Shown: positions 30,301 to 39,183 of the stretch, in pieces
Layout of the letters: every line of letters starts with the position of its first letter
Numbering within the stretch: position 1 is the first letter of the stretch
From: Janthinobacterium lividum
Lineage (GTDB): Bacteria; Pseudomonadota; Gammaproteobacteria; Burkholderiales; Burkholderiaceae_D
DNA length: 64,000 nt
NCBI RefSeq assembly: GCF_011601275.1
Contig: NZ_JAAOLY010000011.1
Location: 179,695 to 243,694 of the forward strand
Reading direction: 5' to 3'
Position numbers and translations under genes: made by a program
The notes under the pieces: generated by a model
What the model was told of the DNA's origin: nothing
Databases searched by the model: none
The model's input: the letters and a program-made list of their open reading frames with translations, nothing else

Positions 30301-33300
30301 GTAGAAATCGATCTTGCGGCCCGCCAGGTCCAGCTTGGCCTTTTCGCCCAGCAATACATCGCGCTCGGCCGACAGGCTCAGCTTTCCGCTTGGCAGCACC
30401 ACGGACGTATCCACGCTGACGCTGTTGCCGCTGAGCGCCACTTCGGCGCCCAGGGCGCCGGCCAGCGCCGCATTCGTCGGGGCAGCCGCGGCCGCGCCGG
30501 CCGGTGCGCTCACCTTGAGGTCGCCGCCCGCCGTGATGCGGTTGACGGAACCGGCCGCGCCCGTCAGCAGCGGCGTGTTGATCAGCACATCGCCACCGCT
30601 GTAGCGGTAGCCATTGGTGGCCGTATCCCACGCGCTTTGCGATTGGTAGACGGACAGGCTGCCCTTGTTGTTGGCGGTCAGCTGTTCGCTGGCGTTGAAG
30701 GCCACCTGGCCAAAGCCCAGCACCAGGCGGTCCATATTGTGGATGGTGTCGGGACGGCTGTCCGGCGTGAAGCCGAACTCGATGCGCCTGGCGTCGATCT
30801 GCAAACGGCCGCTGCCCGTGCCGGGGCCGTTGGCGACGACGGCGCCGGGCGCATTCGTCGCGCCTTGCCACACGAGGGTGTCCGTGTGAATGCGCGCCAG
30901 CGCGTCCGTGCCGCCATAGCCGTAGATGGCCGGCGTGTTGAGCACCAGGCGCGACAGCGAGGACTTGCCCGTCGCCGCATCGATGGTCGACAGCTGCGAC
31001 GAATCGTAGAAATTGAAGGAATTACGCGCCGTCAAACCCAGGCTTTCCAGCGCCGGTGCGCCCGTGCTGGTATCGCCGCGCAGCAGGCGGTCGAGCACGT
31101 CCTGGTTCAGCGCCAGGCCGTCCGGCAAAGCGCCACGGGCGCTGGCGTCCGCCAGCGAAGCCGCGCTGCCGATATTGATCGCCCCCATGCCCAGCACCAG
31201 GTTGCGCGTGCCGTAGCGCACGTTGTCACGCAGGGTAAACGCGCGCTCCGTCACGGCGGCAACAGTGCCTTCCGAATACAGCGACGTGGTGCCCGTGCAG
31301 GCGCCGTCGGCCTTGGCGCAGGTGCCGATGTCGATGATGCCGGGACCGGCCGTACTCGATTGCGGGGGCGCGGCCGGCAGCATGTCGAGCCAGCCGTTCG
31401 AGACGGCCAGCACGCTGCCTATCGGCTGGTACACATAGCCGTCGCGTGAATCCCAGGCCGCCTTGCCGCGGCCCAGCGTATTGATGCCGGAACCTTGCTC
31501 GAGGAAGATGCCGTCGTCGGTTTTCGTCGTCACCAGGAACACTTCGGCCGCCTTCAGCACGGCGCCCTCGCGCAGCACGATGCCGCCCGCCGATTCGTTG
31601 ATGGCGGCGATATTGGCGCGCTGATTGGTGCCCGTGGCGAAATCGCTGTAGGTGACGCGCGGCAAGCCGCCGATGCCCAGGCGCTGGGCGCCGAAAGCGT
31701 TGATCTGCGAAGCGTGCACGGAGACGCCATCGAAGTCCGCCTGCGCTGCCGTGCCGTCGGCCAGCACTTGATAGCGGGTCGATGCATGGCTGCCCGTGCC
31801 CAGCAGCAGCGAGCCGCCAAAGCCGCCCTCGGCCGGCGTGTACAGGGCGCTGCCATCCATCATCAATGGCGTGTGGTTATTTTCGACGCTGTGCAGGGAC
31901 GGGGCGATCAATTGCACGCGCACGCCCTTGGCGTCGCGTTCCAGCATGGCGCGCGGCACGCCGTCGCGCGTGGCTTGCGCCACGGCAAAGGCGGCATAGC
32001 CCGTTTCATTGTATTGCGAGTAGGTACGCAGCACGTCGGCCGGCGTCAGAATGGCCTGGCCCGGCACGGCGTCGCGGATTGTCGTGCCGGCGATGCCCGT
32101 CTGCGCCGCCGTCGCGTACGAACCATTGCGCATGGCCACCGTGCCGCCCGCCTCGACGGCGCCGGCCAGACCATTCAGCTCCACGCGGAAAGCGCCCGGC
32201 AGCAAGGCGAAATTCGATGGCAGCAGGGTGTAGGTGCCGGCGGCCAGGCCGGGCACGCCCGCGGCTATGGTGATCTGGCGTCCCACGGCCGGCTTGCCTG
32301 CACCCTGCTCGGCCGTCAAAGGCGCCACGTCCGGCTGTACGCCGGGAATGATGGCGTACACGGGATTGGTATTCAGGCCGGGCAAGGTAAAACCGCCATT
32401 CGGCTTCATCTGCACCAGCGGATTGAGGCGCGCATCGGTGGAGCCGCCCCGTCCGGCCAGGAAGGCCGCGCCCGTCAAGGTGCCGCCGCCCGACAGGTCG
32501 AGCACGGCGCCGGCTTGCACGTCGACAGCGGCGCCGACCAAAGCGATCTCGGGGCCGTTGCCCACGCCCTTGAACACGACGTCGTTGCCGTCATACAGGT
32601 AACTGAGGCCATCGAGCGTGCCGCCGTACGGCATGGTCAAGCCCTTTGCGCTGACAGAGGTGATACTGCCTGGCAGCAGGTTGACATGGCCCGTATTGGC
32701 TTCAAAGCCTTCCGCGCCCAGGGTGATCTGACCCAGCGGCGCACGCAGCACGCCGTGCTGGTTGATGGTGGGAGCAATCAGGCTGAGGCTGCCGAACACG
32801 GAAAACGGCTGGTTCGGCGTGGCGCTGCCGGCGCTGCGCTCGATATTCAGGGTGCGCAGCGGATCGAGCGTGACGCGGATATTGCCGTACTCGTCGACCC
32901 GGCTGCTCTGGCCAACCGTGACCATGCCGCTGTCGCCCGTGGCCGGATAGATTTGCGCGGCGACCAGCGTGGCGTTACCCGGCTGGTACAGGGCGGCGTT
33001 GTTCGACAGGCGCAAGTCGCCGCGGCTGTTCAGGGTCAGCTGTTCGAAGGCATCGCGTTCGACGGCCAGCGGCGTGCCGCCGTTCTGCACGATCTCGCCG
33101 CGCGTGCCCATGTTGACCTCGCCCGCGAGGTCAAGCATGCCCGCATCGATCTGCAGCAGCGAGCCGTCGGCCACCAGCGGCACGCCCAGCATGCCGCGCC
33201 CCTTGCCCGTGTTTTTCGACCCCTTCACGGCATTCGGGACGAAATAATTATCCTTCTGCGCGCGCGCGGCCGTTCCCAGGCGCACATACGGCGCCGCCAG

Positions 33301-36300
33301 GTGCACCTGGCTGGCAAGGCTAGGCAATTTGTCCTGGCCGTTCGCATCGGGCTGTGGCGTCTGCGGCGGCTGCTGCGCCAGGCCCAGCGAGGTGGCGCTC
33401 AGGCGCAGGCTCTGGCCCAGCGCCAGGTTGACGTCGCCATCCACGCTGAGCATGCCGTTCACATGCATGGACAGGTTATCGAAGCCGCCGGCCTGGACGC
33501 GGTCGGCGCCCAGGCGCGCACTGCCGTAGCGCAAAGCCTCATCCTGCTGGCCGGCACGCAAACCGGCCGGCAAGACGCTGTCGCCCTGCACTTGCGCCAG
33601 CACGAATTCGCGCGGTACCCGCACCGCATTGCCGACGGTGTCGCCTTCCAGCGTCAGGCGGTTCACCTGGCCGTAATTAGGCGTGTCGAGCGCCATCGCC
33701 AGAGTGCCGCCGGCCGCCCCGGCGCCACCGGCCACCGCGCGCATGGTGCCATCGGCAAAGATGCCGTTGTACGAACTGAGCGAAATCAAACCGCCGCTGC
33801 CGGCCACGTTGACGGCGCCCTGGTTCGGCAAGTCCAGCGTGGCTTGCGCGCCGCTGGCGTCGAGCAGTGCGCCCGGGCGCACGACGACAAAGGCGTCGGC
33901 CGCGTCGACGCTGGCCGCATCGGCCTTGTAGCGGGCGCCGATCTCGATGCTGCCGCCCTTGTCGGCGCGGCCATAGCGCCCGCCGCGCATGTCGGTGGCG
34001 ACGGTGGCGCGGCCGGCCACGTCGAGCACGGCGTGTTCGCCGACCCAGATCGACGTGGCTTGCCCCTTGCCGTTCGGCACATCGGCATCGCTGCCCGTAC
34101 CCAACGTGCCGGGCAGCACGGCAATCTTGCCGCCCCAGGCGTCGAGGCGGCCGTCGATGCTGACCTGGCCATTGCTCGTCATGCTGATCTGGCGGCCCGG
34201 ATCGACCGTGATGGCGGCGCCTTGCGCCACCGCCAGGGCGCCCTTCACGTACGGGCTGCCGGCCGTCAGCGTCAGGTCGGCGCCGGCGCGCTGCGTCAAG
34301 CGGCCCTTGCGCCCATCTTCCTGGTACAGCTCTGGCGTCCACGCTTCCAGCGCGGCGCCCGGATCGGTGCCGCCCGCCACCGTGTGGCCGGTGGCGGGAT
34401 TGAAGCGCAGCACGGGCATTCTCACGTCGATCCGCGCATCATTGACCACCACGACGCCATCGCGGCCCGTGACGGCGTAGTCGGCAAAACCGCTCTGGAA
34501 CAGGCTGGCGTCCAGCGCCAGCATGGGCTGCACGGCAACGTCGCGCCCCAGCATGGTGCCGCTCGGCAGCAGCACGCCGCGCGGCGCGCGCACGTCGTCG
34601 GCGGCGATGCTGCCGGCCGCATACTGCGTCGTGATCGGCACGATGGGCAAGCCATTCGGGAAGGCCGACGCCGAGACCATGAAACCCGTCGTGAGGCCAT
34701 TGATGGCCGTCACCACGCTGCCGGCGGGAACGATGGAACCGCCCTGGACGTACGCCGTGCCGTTGATGAAGAAGCTCGCGCCCGGCGGCACCAGAACACT
34801 GTCGCCCACGACCAGCGGTTTCTGCGTCGACACGTCCGCCGTCACGGGCATGCTCAAGGTCTGGCCCGGCTTGATCAGGCTGATACTCAGCGCGAAATCG
34901 AAGGGAATCTTCTCGCCCTTGGCAATCAAAAATTCATCGGCCAGGCGCAGGCCGACGGGGGCGCTGCTTCCCCCGGGCAGCACGTCGCCACCTTGCAGCT
35001 TGCCGCCGATGCTGACGGCCGTGCCGCTGTCGATCGTCAGGCGTCCGCCGCCCTTCACGCCATGGCCGCGCAATTCGCCGTCGAGCTTGAGCAAGGCGCC
35101 CGTCGGCGTTTTTTCGCGCGGCAAGTCGACGGCCAGGGCGATGTCGCCGCCGCGCCCGCCCTGCAGGCTGCCGTTGCTCATCAGGGCCGCGCCCGACGAG
35201 ACGTCGATGACGCTGCCGCCGGCCAGCTCGATGCCGCCCGAACTCTTCAATGTGACCTTGCCGCCATTCACGTACGGCAGGCCGGCGACCGCGCCCGGGT
35301 CCAGTTCCAGGTTGCTCCACAGGCCACGCGCATCGAGACGCACGCCGGGCGCCACGCGCACGCCTGCCGGACCCGTGGCGCGCCCTTCCGGCGACACGGG
35401 ACCATCGATCCACACGGCGCCCCCGTTCGCCTGGTAGCGCGAGACCATATTGCCGGCCGCAATGCTGCCGCTGCGCGCGCTCACATTCGCCTTGATCGCC
35501 ACGCCGGTGGCGTGCAGGGCGATGTCGCCGCCGTCGGCCACGCGCACGTCGGCATTGACGTCCAGCTTGTCGTAGGCGTAGATAGCCAGCGCGCCCAGTT
35601 CCAGGCCATTGAGCCAGTCCGCATCGAGCTGCAACGCTTTGCTGCGCGCGGCCGGCAAGGCTTCGCTCAGCAGCTGGCCATCGGCGACGGGCGCCACCTT
35701 GCCGATTTCAACCGTGCCCAGCACGGCTTGCGGGCTGTCGCGCAACTGGCCCGCCTTGGGATCGAAGACGGGCGTCATTTTGCCGACGATCAATTGACCG
35801 GCGCGCGCGGTCGCCGTCTGCGCCTGCTTGTAGCTATCGACGCCATCGTCGCGCTTGCGCTGCTGGCGTTCGCCCTGGAACACGCTCGTGTCGACATCGC
35901 CTTCGAGCACGGCCGCGCCCGTGGAAACGATCAGGCGGCCCGCGTCGCGGCCCACCGTGTAGCCGTTTTCCAAGCGTTCGCGCGGGGCGATCAGGGCATT
36001 GGCAAACGTTTCCGTCGTGTTCGCGCCCCAGCGCGCATGCGTGCTTTCATGGCCGCGGTACAAGCCCGTGTACAGATTGTCGCCGGGCGCGGTGCTCAGC
36101 TTGACCATCGCGCCGTCCGCCCCTTTCAGCCACGTCTGCTTGACCAGGCCCGTCTGCACGTCCAGCGAACCGCCGGCGATGTTGATGCGCGAGCCGGCCT
36201 GCGTCACCACTTCACCACCGCCAAAACCGACGGTACCGCCCTGGGTCGCCCATTCACCGATGCCGTGGCCGCTGGTATTGAGGTAGCCGCTCACTTCGAG

Positions 36301-38049
36301 CAAGCCGCCCGCCGTGTACCAGCGGTCCGTGGCGTAGCCATTCGTGCCGGCCGGCACCAGTACCAGGTCGCGGCGGTCGACCCACACGTCGCTATTGTTC
36401 AGGTATTTGGCGTCGCGGCTGCCGGGCGCGTCGCGCTGCTCGTTGCCCTGCACGTTGACCAGCACATTGTTGCTGCTCATGTCGATCTTCACGCCGACGG
36501 CGCCGGAGACGTCGATGGCCGCGCCGCGCGCCACATGGCTGCGGCGCGCCGCATCGACCAGCACCTGGCCGCCTGTGGCCAGGGTCAGCGAATCGCCCTC
36601 GAACTCGATGTTGCCGGCGGAAACGATGCGCACCAGCGACTGGTCGCGCCGGTCCTGCGGCGTGTCCGTGCCCTTGCCCGTGTCTTTCAGCAAGGTATCG
36701 CGCTGCACGTCGAGCGCCGTGGCGCCGTTGTCGTCGATGACGATGGCGCTGACGCTGCCGCGCGCCAGGGTCACGCCGGCATTCTCGCCCGCCGCCGCCA
36801 GGTGGATCGTGCCGCGGCCATTGACGGTCGTGCTCGACAACAGCACGCCATCCTGGCGCACGCTGTTGCCGCTGAGCGTGATGTCGCCCGTCGCCGCCTG
36901 GATCAAGCCGTTGTTGACGACGCTGCCGGCGCTGCTGCCGGCTGTGCGCAGCATCTCGACTTCATTGCCGCGCGTGCTCGAATACTGGTTCTTGTCCGTG
37001 CCCATGCCCTGGCGCACGGCGACGGCGTCGCCGGCCGCCAGGGTGGTCTGGCCGTTCGGCGTGGTGATGGCGCCCGCATTCTCGACGGCGCGGCCGGCCA
37101 GCAGCACGTAGCCGCCGCCTTCCGTCACCGTCTGCGGCTTGCGCGTGTCGATGCGCGCGCCGGCGGCAACGACGACGTCCGCCTCGGCCGCAGCATGCGT
37201 AAAGGTATTCTGGCCCAGCAACAAATCATTCGCGAAGGTGGGCACGGCGCCCGTGCCTTGGGCCTTGCCATACAGGCCGCTCTTGAACTGGCTGTCGCTC
37301 ATGCCCATGGCGGCCGCAGCCAGGTTGCGCGTATCGACCTGGCTGCTGCCCGTAAACACGATGCCGTTGCGGTTGACGATCATCACCGTGCCGTCGGCCT
37401 TGATCTGGCCCTGGATCTGGCTGGGGCGCGCCAGCGGATCGTTGACGCGGTTCAACACGGACCAGTGCGATTTCTGGTCGAACTGCAAGGTGGTGTTCTT
37501 GCCGACGTTAAAACTTTCCCAGTTCAGGATTGCCTTGTCATCCGTCTGCGCGACCTTCACGACGGTCTTGCCATCGGCCTGGGTTTGCACGGGCGCCTGG
37601 GCGTTGAGCCAGCCCGCCGTCAGGCTGTTGCTGTCGACCTGCAAGCCTCCCTTGACGAGGCCATCAGGCGCGCCGCCGGCCGCCAGCGCCGCCTGGCGCG
37701 CGGCCGCCTGCACCGCCTGTTCGGCGGCGATGCCGCGCGCGGCCAGCAACAGGTTGTTCAGCGATTGCTGTAACTTGCCTTCCGCTTTTTGCTGCTGCAG
37801 CAAAGGATTGTTCAGCGACGTGGCCGGCTGGCCGTTCGGCAAGCGTCCCGTGGCGGCGGCCGTACCCTGCTGCGCGCCCTTGCCCGCGAACCAGGCGCCG
37901 CTGAACGGTTGCTGCGCCTGCGTGCCGCCTGCCTGCAGCAGCATGGCGATGGCCAGCGCCAGCGGTTTCAAGCGCACCGGACGCCCGTTGTGGCTGCCCG
38001 CCATGGCGGAGGAGGATGCGTGTTTCGTGACCGACTTGCTTCGCTGCAT
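24397..38049 (-). CDS. Giant TpsA exoprotein, filamentous-haemagglutinin family
   Basis: A 4,550-aa secreted protein, the substrate of TpsB. The leader has a long basic n-region (29 residues) and a hydrophobic core LALAIAMLLQAGGTQA. About 120 residues rich in Gln, Ala and Leu follow before the TPS secretion domain (about 130-260), which has AILNWESFNVGKNTTLQFDQ and NRNGIVFTGSSQVD; the latter varies from the usual NPNG. Then come thousands of residues of short beta-helix repeats (IDVSG, GDIALAV, GGRLT and SAGRDI types). The last 700 or so residues (NVSAGRDLYMADKAELRSLG onward) resemble the DUF3739 C-terminal region of such proteins. No toxin or maturation domain is visible at the end (TPNERRGLQP). 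The ribosome site is AAAGGGA. Surface adhesin or biofilm matrix roles are known for relatives; the role here is inferred. Confidence 0.92.
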   Translation of the reverse strand: MQRSKSVTKHASSSAMAGSHNGRPVRLKPLALAIAMLLQAGGTQAQQPFSGAWFAGKGAQQGTAAATGRLPNGQPATSLNNPLLQQQKAEGKLQQSLNNLLLAARGIAAEQAVQAAARQAALAAGGAPDGLVKGGLQVDSNSLTAGWLNAQAPVQTQADGKTVVKVAQTDDKAILNWESFNVGKNTTLQFDQKSHWSVLNRVNDPLARPSQIQGQIKADGTVMIVNRNGIVFTGSSQVDTRNLAAAAMGMSDSQFKSGLYGKAQGTGAVPTFANDLLLGQNTFTHAAAEADVVVAAGARIDTRKPQTVTEGGGYVLLAGRAVENAGAITTPNGQTTLAAGDAVAVRQGMGTDKNQYSSTRGNEVEMLRTAGSSAGSVVNNGLIQAATGDITLSGNSVRQDGVLLSSTTVNGRGTIHLAAAGENAGVTLARGSVSAIVIDDNGATALDVQRDTLLKDTGKGTDTPQDRRDQSLVRIVSAGNIEFEGDSLTLATGGQVLVDAARRSHVARGAAIDVSGAVGVKIDMSSNNVLVNVQGNEQRDAPGSRDAKYLNNSDVWVDRRDLVLVPAGTNGYATDRWYTAGGLLEVSGYLNTSGHGIGEWATQGGTVGFGGGEVVTQAGSRINIAGGSLDVQTGLVKQTWLKGADGAMVKLSTAPGDNLYTGLYRGHESTHARWGANTTETFANALIAPRERLENGYTVGRDAGRLIVSTGAAVLEGDVDTSVFQGERQQRKRDDGVDSYKQAQTATARAGQLIVGKMTPVFDPKAGQLRDSPQAVLGTVEIGKVAPVADGQLLSEALPAARSKALQLDADWLNGLELGALAIYAYDKLDVNADVRVADGGDIALHATGVAIKANVSARSGSIAAGNMVSRYQANGGAVWIDGPVSPEGRATGPAGVRVAPGVRLDARGLWSNLELDPGAVAGLPYVNGGKVTLKSSGGIELAGGSVIDVSSGAALMSNGSLQGGRGGDIALAVDLPREKTPTGALLKLDGELRGHGVKGGGRLTIDSGTAVSIGGKLQGGDVLPGGSSAPVGLRLADEFLIAKGEKIPFDFALSISLIKPGQTLSMPVTADVSTQKPLVVGDSVLVPPGASFFINGTAYVQGGSIVPAGSVVTAINGLTTGFMVSASAFPNGLPIVPITTQYAAGSIAADDVRAPRGVLLPSGTMLGRDVAVQPMLALDASLFQSGFADYAVTGRDGVVVVNDARIDVRMPVLRFNPATGHTVAGGTDPGAALEAWTPELYQEDGRKGRLTQRAGADLTLTAGSPYVKGALAVAQGAAITVDPGRQISMTSNGQVSIDGRLDAWGGKIAVLPGTLGTGSDADVPNGKGQATSIWVGEHAVLDVAGRATVATDMRGGRYGRADKGGSIEIGARYKADAASVDAADAFVVVRPGALLDASGAQATLDLPNQGAVNVAGSGGLISLSSYNGIFADGTMRAVAGGAGAAGGTLAMALDTPNYGQVNRLTLEGDTVGNAVRVPREFVLAQVQGDSVLPAGLRAGQQDEALRYGSARLGADRVQAGGFDNLSMHVNGMLSVDGDVNLALGQSLRLSATSLGLAQQPPQTPQPDANGQDKLPSLASQVHLAAPYVRLGTAARAQKDNYFVPNAVKGSKNTGKGRGMLGVPLVADGSLLQIDAGMLDLAGEVNMGTRGEIVQNGGTPLAVERDAFEQLTLNSRGDLRLSNNAALYQPGNATLVAAQIYPATGDSGMVTVGQSSRVDEYGNIRVTLDPLRTLNIERSAGSATPNQPFSVFGSLSLIAPTINQHGVLRAPLGQITLGAEGFEANTGHVNLLPGSITSVSAKGLTMPYGGTLDGLSYLYDGNDVVFKGVGNGPEIALVGAAVDVQAGAVLDLSGGGTLTGAAFLAGRGGSTDARLNPLVQMKPNGGFTLPGLNTNPVYAIIPGVQPDVAPLTAEQGAGKPAVGRQITIAAGVPGLAAGTYTLLPSNFALLPGAFRVELNGLAGAVEAGGTVAMRNGSYATAAQTGIAGTTIRDAVPGQAILTPADVLRTYSQYNETGYAAFAVAQATRDGVPRAMLERDAKGVRVQLIAPSLHSVENNHTPLMMDGSALYTPAEGGFGGSLLLGTGSHASTRYQVLADGTAAQADFDGVSVHASQINAFGAQRLGIGGLPRVTYSDFATGTNQRANIAAINESAGGIVLREGAVLKAAEVFLVTTKTDDGIFLEQGSGINTLGRGKAAWDSRDGYVYQPIGSVLAVSNGWLDMLPAAPPQSSTAGPGIIDIGTCAKADGACTGTTSLYSEGTVAAVTERAFTLRDNVRYGTRNLVLGMGAINIGSAASLADASARGALPDGLALNQDVLDRLLRGDTSTGAPALESLGLTARNSFNFYDSSQLSTIDAATGKSSLSRLVLNTPAIYGYGGTDALARIHTDTLVWQGATNAPGAVVANGPGTGSGRLQIDARRIEFGFTPDSRPDTIHNMDRLVLGFGQVAFNASEQLTANNKGSLSVYQSQSAWDTATNGYRYSGGDVLINTPLLTGAAGSVNRITAGGDLKVSAPAGAAAAAPTNAALAGALGAEVALSGNSVSVDTSVVLPSGKLSLSAERDVLLGEKAKLDLAGRKIDFYDTSKYSWGGDVILDSREGDVRQAAASVIDVSAVNNRAGKLSVVATGDAAGTADLRGSLLGGASGSYDAGGTQVPFAAGGVEIRAQQIGDFAGLNQRLNTGKVVGSRSFQLKQGNLSIGDEVKAREVSVSVDGGSLTVSGRIDASGEQVGSIRLAGRDGVTIQSGAVLDAHGTVLRTDSYGQVIEAPNRAVIELAAPGGRLTLENGARFDLRSGDKGGNYGSIDLNARRLGGVTGDDIDIDAAGALNIAGARTINVNAFWQYKDAPTGTGKDADGRSYQGINQAYLDEKHGDSQAFMAHALANGNLMNNKLRGLRGDANAFHVRPGVEIVSATPGGDLHIDGDIDLSGHRYDGVNPLARLSGVYGSGEAGALVVRAGGKLSVFGSVTDGFDTSSLPVTPDDKGWQLVKGRLPWGGEVVVPQAGLVTLAEGTYFTSGTQVNFAVPMKAMQLRGGTLLAARATLTAELNLPAGSVLGGAVRDADGKVLYAAGTVLPKALTLSSGMQLDPGLRLPGAASVAAMLWPANVALPFPEGKPMDSDNGVNPVNGVVLASALALDKGSILPAGTLVKLPGDATMVALRAEDGAGSQGRNLALAPMLAQGSQAWSLRLVGGADTAAADTRALRPHAKDAHLMLADTHYGMGKVRTVVPGTGLPGKYIYSEEAIAMGFPEGEVNVDDWGGEAAMLENYANFVIKVADGTPPDYVDVIVPARQPLFSVLRTGTGDLDLLAAGDFDMRSLYGVYTAGTQSASPLIGGKDLFNLPRGFSAKGKLLGALEQGYTQFVDGGSESLYRAWYPEHGGNLLLRAQGNVKGDTLGTATSRREDAIGWLSAQQDSSDIGSWLWRQGSGSTGAGVPTAWWINFGTYVPRAEGSDLFSGVPVLAGFTGIGTMGGGNVLLQAGGDAGMLASRADPAGELAPRSQGLNVAVGSTGRVTPDGKLLLTGGGDLDIRIGGGLNPVAAVRGFDANSDVPNADARFERQYPTLNSTFTNLRGALRMEAGAVGGVELRFDRADPKESRPFDTYVAGTAIASGGPVLVPGDSGVRIDARGDLVLGGTADAGRVKQLGNGSPFNYEGVERKGEGWSWFSLWTPATAIDLFSAGGNLTPTSAWVNAVTGNNHAASDGRYVMPSVLRAVAASGSLYYGNASVGRLGDGGKVDMPQNGVILAPSPVAPQFVKTGTGQLEMLAADSIHAAGYPITPSGADPRLLPSPFNPGFVGALDVVWFGLLPLHNVGTNALAPSVLKAFGSNGNGAGGDAQTYPLFSMTAPTVSDYVPVGQPPAHFYANNGDIVGLRTGGIVYRAKLKGETGPLGLWYEGAGAVAVRAGRDIVNSGTPLGSVEGVPEGAAGWTSQGFVGRPDYPDKPVVSGSSSARGNLFVHRHADDVSVVSAGRDIRYSTFYVAGPGQLNVSAGRDLYMADKAELRSLGSIVNAQPGEQSLGAGIAVAAGVGRNGPDYAAFAARYLDPAKLADPGKPLADQAGSAVYVYGGKLTLADWLRGQFAYSGDEAGAAAFLGTKQAELEKAGQQTGGVRRDLAREYALVSQLHLVNWLTTRFGGDSGLGIRYDPATDARSFFAALPKEQQQVYLSNVYFAELKAAGREYNDADGVRRGSYLRGREAIATLFPAQDKAGKKIDYKGDLTMFSSALYTVNDYDGVYTKRPVAGVRYLSPQEWAEAGRPTVNVPHVIVNDAGIHTDVGGDIGITVPGGRALIGVDGGYAPGEGSGVLTQGAGEVQIYAKDSILLGQSRIFTTFGGNILAWSATGDINAGRGTKSTVVYTPQRRAYDSIGLVSLSPSTPATGAGIATLNPIPEVPPGDIDLIAPLGSIDAGEAGIRVSGNVNLAALQVINAENVQVQGKSTGLPVIATVNVGALSNASAAATQAVTAAQDVLQRERAATRQALPSLFTVKVLGFGNEQADEADSGKHQGGEPQASSYQPAGVVQVLGAGPLTAPQLQALTPNERRGLQP

Positions 38050-38182
38050 GGCGACATTCCCTTTTCATGTTCCGTTGCTGACCGATATCGCGAGGCGGCG
38101 CGCGGCACGCACGGGGCGGGCGGCAGGCACTGATTCGCGGCTTCCAGCAGCATTGACAGGGAACAAGGTCCGGGACTGCAAA

Positions 38183-38204
38183 AGGTCATGAAAATGTCAT
38201 AATT
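38183..38204 (+). promoter_or_regulatory. PhoB-box-like direct repeat upstream of tpsA (reverse orientation)
   Basis: AGGTCAT-GAAA and ATGTCAT-AATT form two 11-base repeats of the CTGTCAT-N4 type, 134 bases before the tpsA start. They read on the plus strand, opposite to tpsA. Most PhoB boxes read with the gene, so direct activation of tpsA from this site is doubtful. The rest of the 186-base gap (38050-38235) holds the tpsA leader; I could not identify an ECF-type promoter in it. Confidence 0.35.
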
Positions 38205-38235
38205 GGCTGATCGCCTCGGCGCGCCAAGGCGGGAC

Positions 38236-39183
38236 TCAGCCGAACAGCACAATGCCGCCCGGCAAACGCGTCACGCGCGCGCCATACGCGTCCTGGATCA
38301 GGGCGATCACGTCATCGAGGCGGTCGAGCGAAAAGCTCGCTTGCACGCGTGCGTGTTTCAAGGCGTCGCCATTGAGGATCAGCTTGCCGGGACGGTAGCG
38401 GTTCACTTCATCCACCACCTCGGCCAGCGTGCTTTGCTTGAAGACCAACAGGCGCTGGCGCCACGCGCTGACGTCGCTTTTTGCCACTGCGCGGGCGATG
38501 CCGAAATGCTCGGGCCGGTAGCGCAGCTGCTGGCCGGCCGCCAGTTCCGCATCGTTGCCGGCCTGCGCCACGCGCAAGCGGCCCGCCAGGCACGTCACGC
38601 ACACTTCCTGGCCAAACAGGCGGATATTGAAGCGCGCGCTGCCGGCCGACACCGTGCCGTCGCCCGCCTGCACGCGCACGCTCGCCGCACCGCGCAAGCC
38701 GGCCTGGAATTCAGCTTCACCGGCCAGCAGCACCAGCGACGCGGCGCCGTCCTGCACGGGCGCCGCGTCGAGCCGCGTCTGGGTATTCATCTGCACCAGC
38801 ACGCCGCCATCGAGCGCCACTTCACGCTGCTCGCCCGTGCCCGTGGCGTAGTCGGCGGCAAGACCGGCCACGGCCGGCCACAGGTCCGTGGGCGGGCGCA
38901 GCACCAGCAAGCCCAGCGAGGCGGCGACGGCGCCGCCGAGCCAGGCGCGCCGCGCCACGTTGACAGGCGCCTGCGCCCGCTTGACGGCGAGCGCGGCCGG
39001 CGCCATGGCGCCCCACACGGCGCGCGCCTCGGCAAAGGCCGTCGCATGCTTGCGGCTACGCGCGCACCAGTGACGGAACACTTGCGCGTCGCGCTCGCTG
39101 ACCTGGCCCGAGGCCAGGCGCACGACCCACGCCTGCGCTTCCTTCTGGATGACACCCATGTCGTCTTCCGTTTGTTCAATCAT
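38236..39183 (-). CDS. FecR-family anti-sigma regulator
   Basis: A 315-aa inner-membrane regulator that transmits a periplasmic signal to the ECF sigma factor encoded just upstream. The N-terminal DUF4880-type segment (QKEAQAWVVRLASGQVSERDAQVFRHWC) faces the cytoplasm and binds sigma. A transmembrane helix lies at about 80-96 (WLGGAVAASLGLLVL). The periplasmic FecR domain includes DYATGTGEQREVALDGG and RFNIRLFGQEVCVTCLAGRLRV, and the C-terminal module (DVIALIQDAYGARVTRL) should contact an STN domain. The ATG at 39183 overlaps the sigma-gene stop by eight bases. Confidence 0.92.
   Translation of the reverse strand: MIEQTEDDMGVIQKEAQAWVVRLASGQVSERDAQVFRHWCARSRKHATAFAEARAVWGAMAPAALAVKRAQAPVNVARRAWLGGAVAASLGLLVLRPPTDLWPAVAGLAADYATGTGEQREVALDGGVLVQMNTQTRLDAAPVQDGAASLVLLAGEAEFQAGLRGAASVRVQAGDGTVSAGSARFNIRLFGQEVCVTCLAGRLRVAQAGNDAELAAGQQLRYRPEHFGIARAVAKSDVSAWRQRLLVFKQSTLAEVVDEVNRYRPGKLILNGDALKHARVQASFSLDRLDDVIALIQDAYGARVTRLPGGIVLFG

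Noticed and set aside
24199..31449. Two further long plus-strand frames (1,264 and 1,093 codons) opposite tpsA
   Set aside because: Same reason: antisense shadows of a GC-rich repeat protein without family features.
31495..37773. Open frame of 2,092 codons on the plus strand inside tpsA
   Set aside because: It lies antisense to the clear TpsA coding frame; its His/Arg/Gly-rich composition is that of a shadow frame in GC-rich DNA, with no domain or ribosome site.
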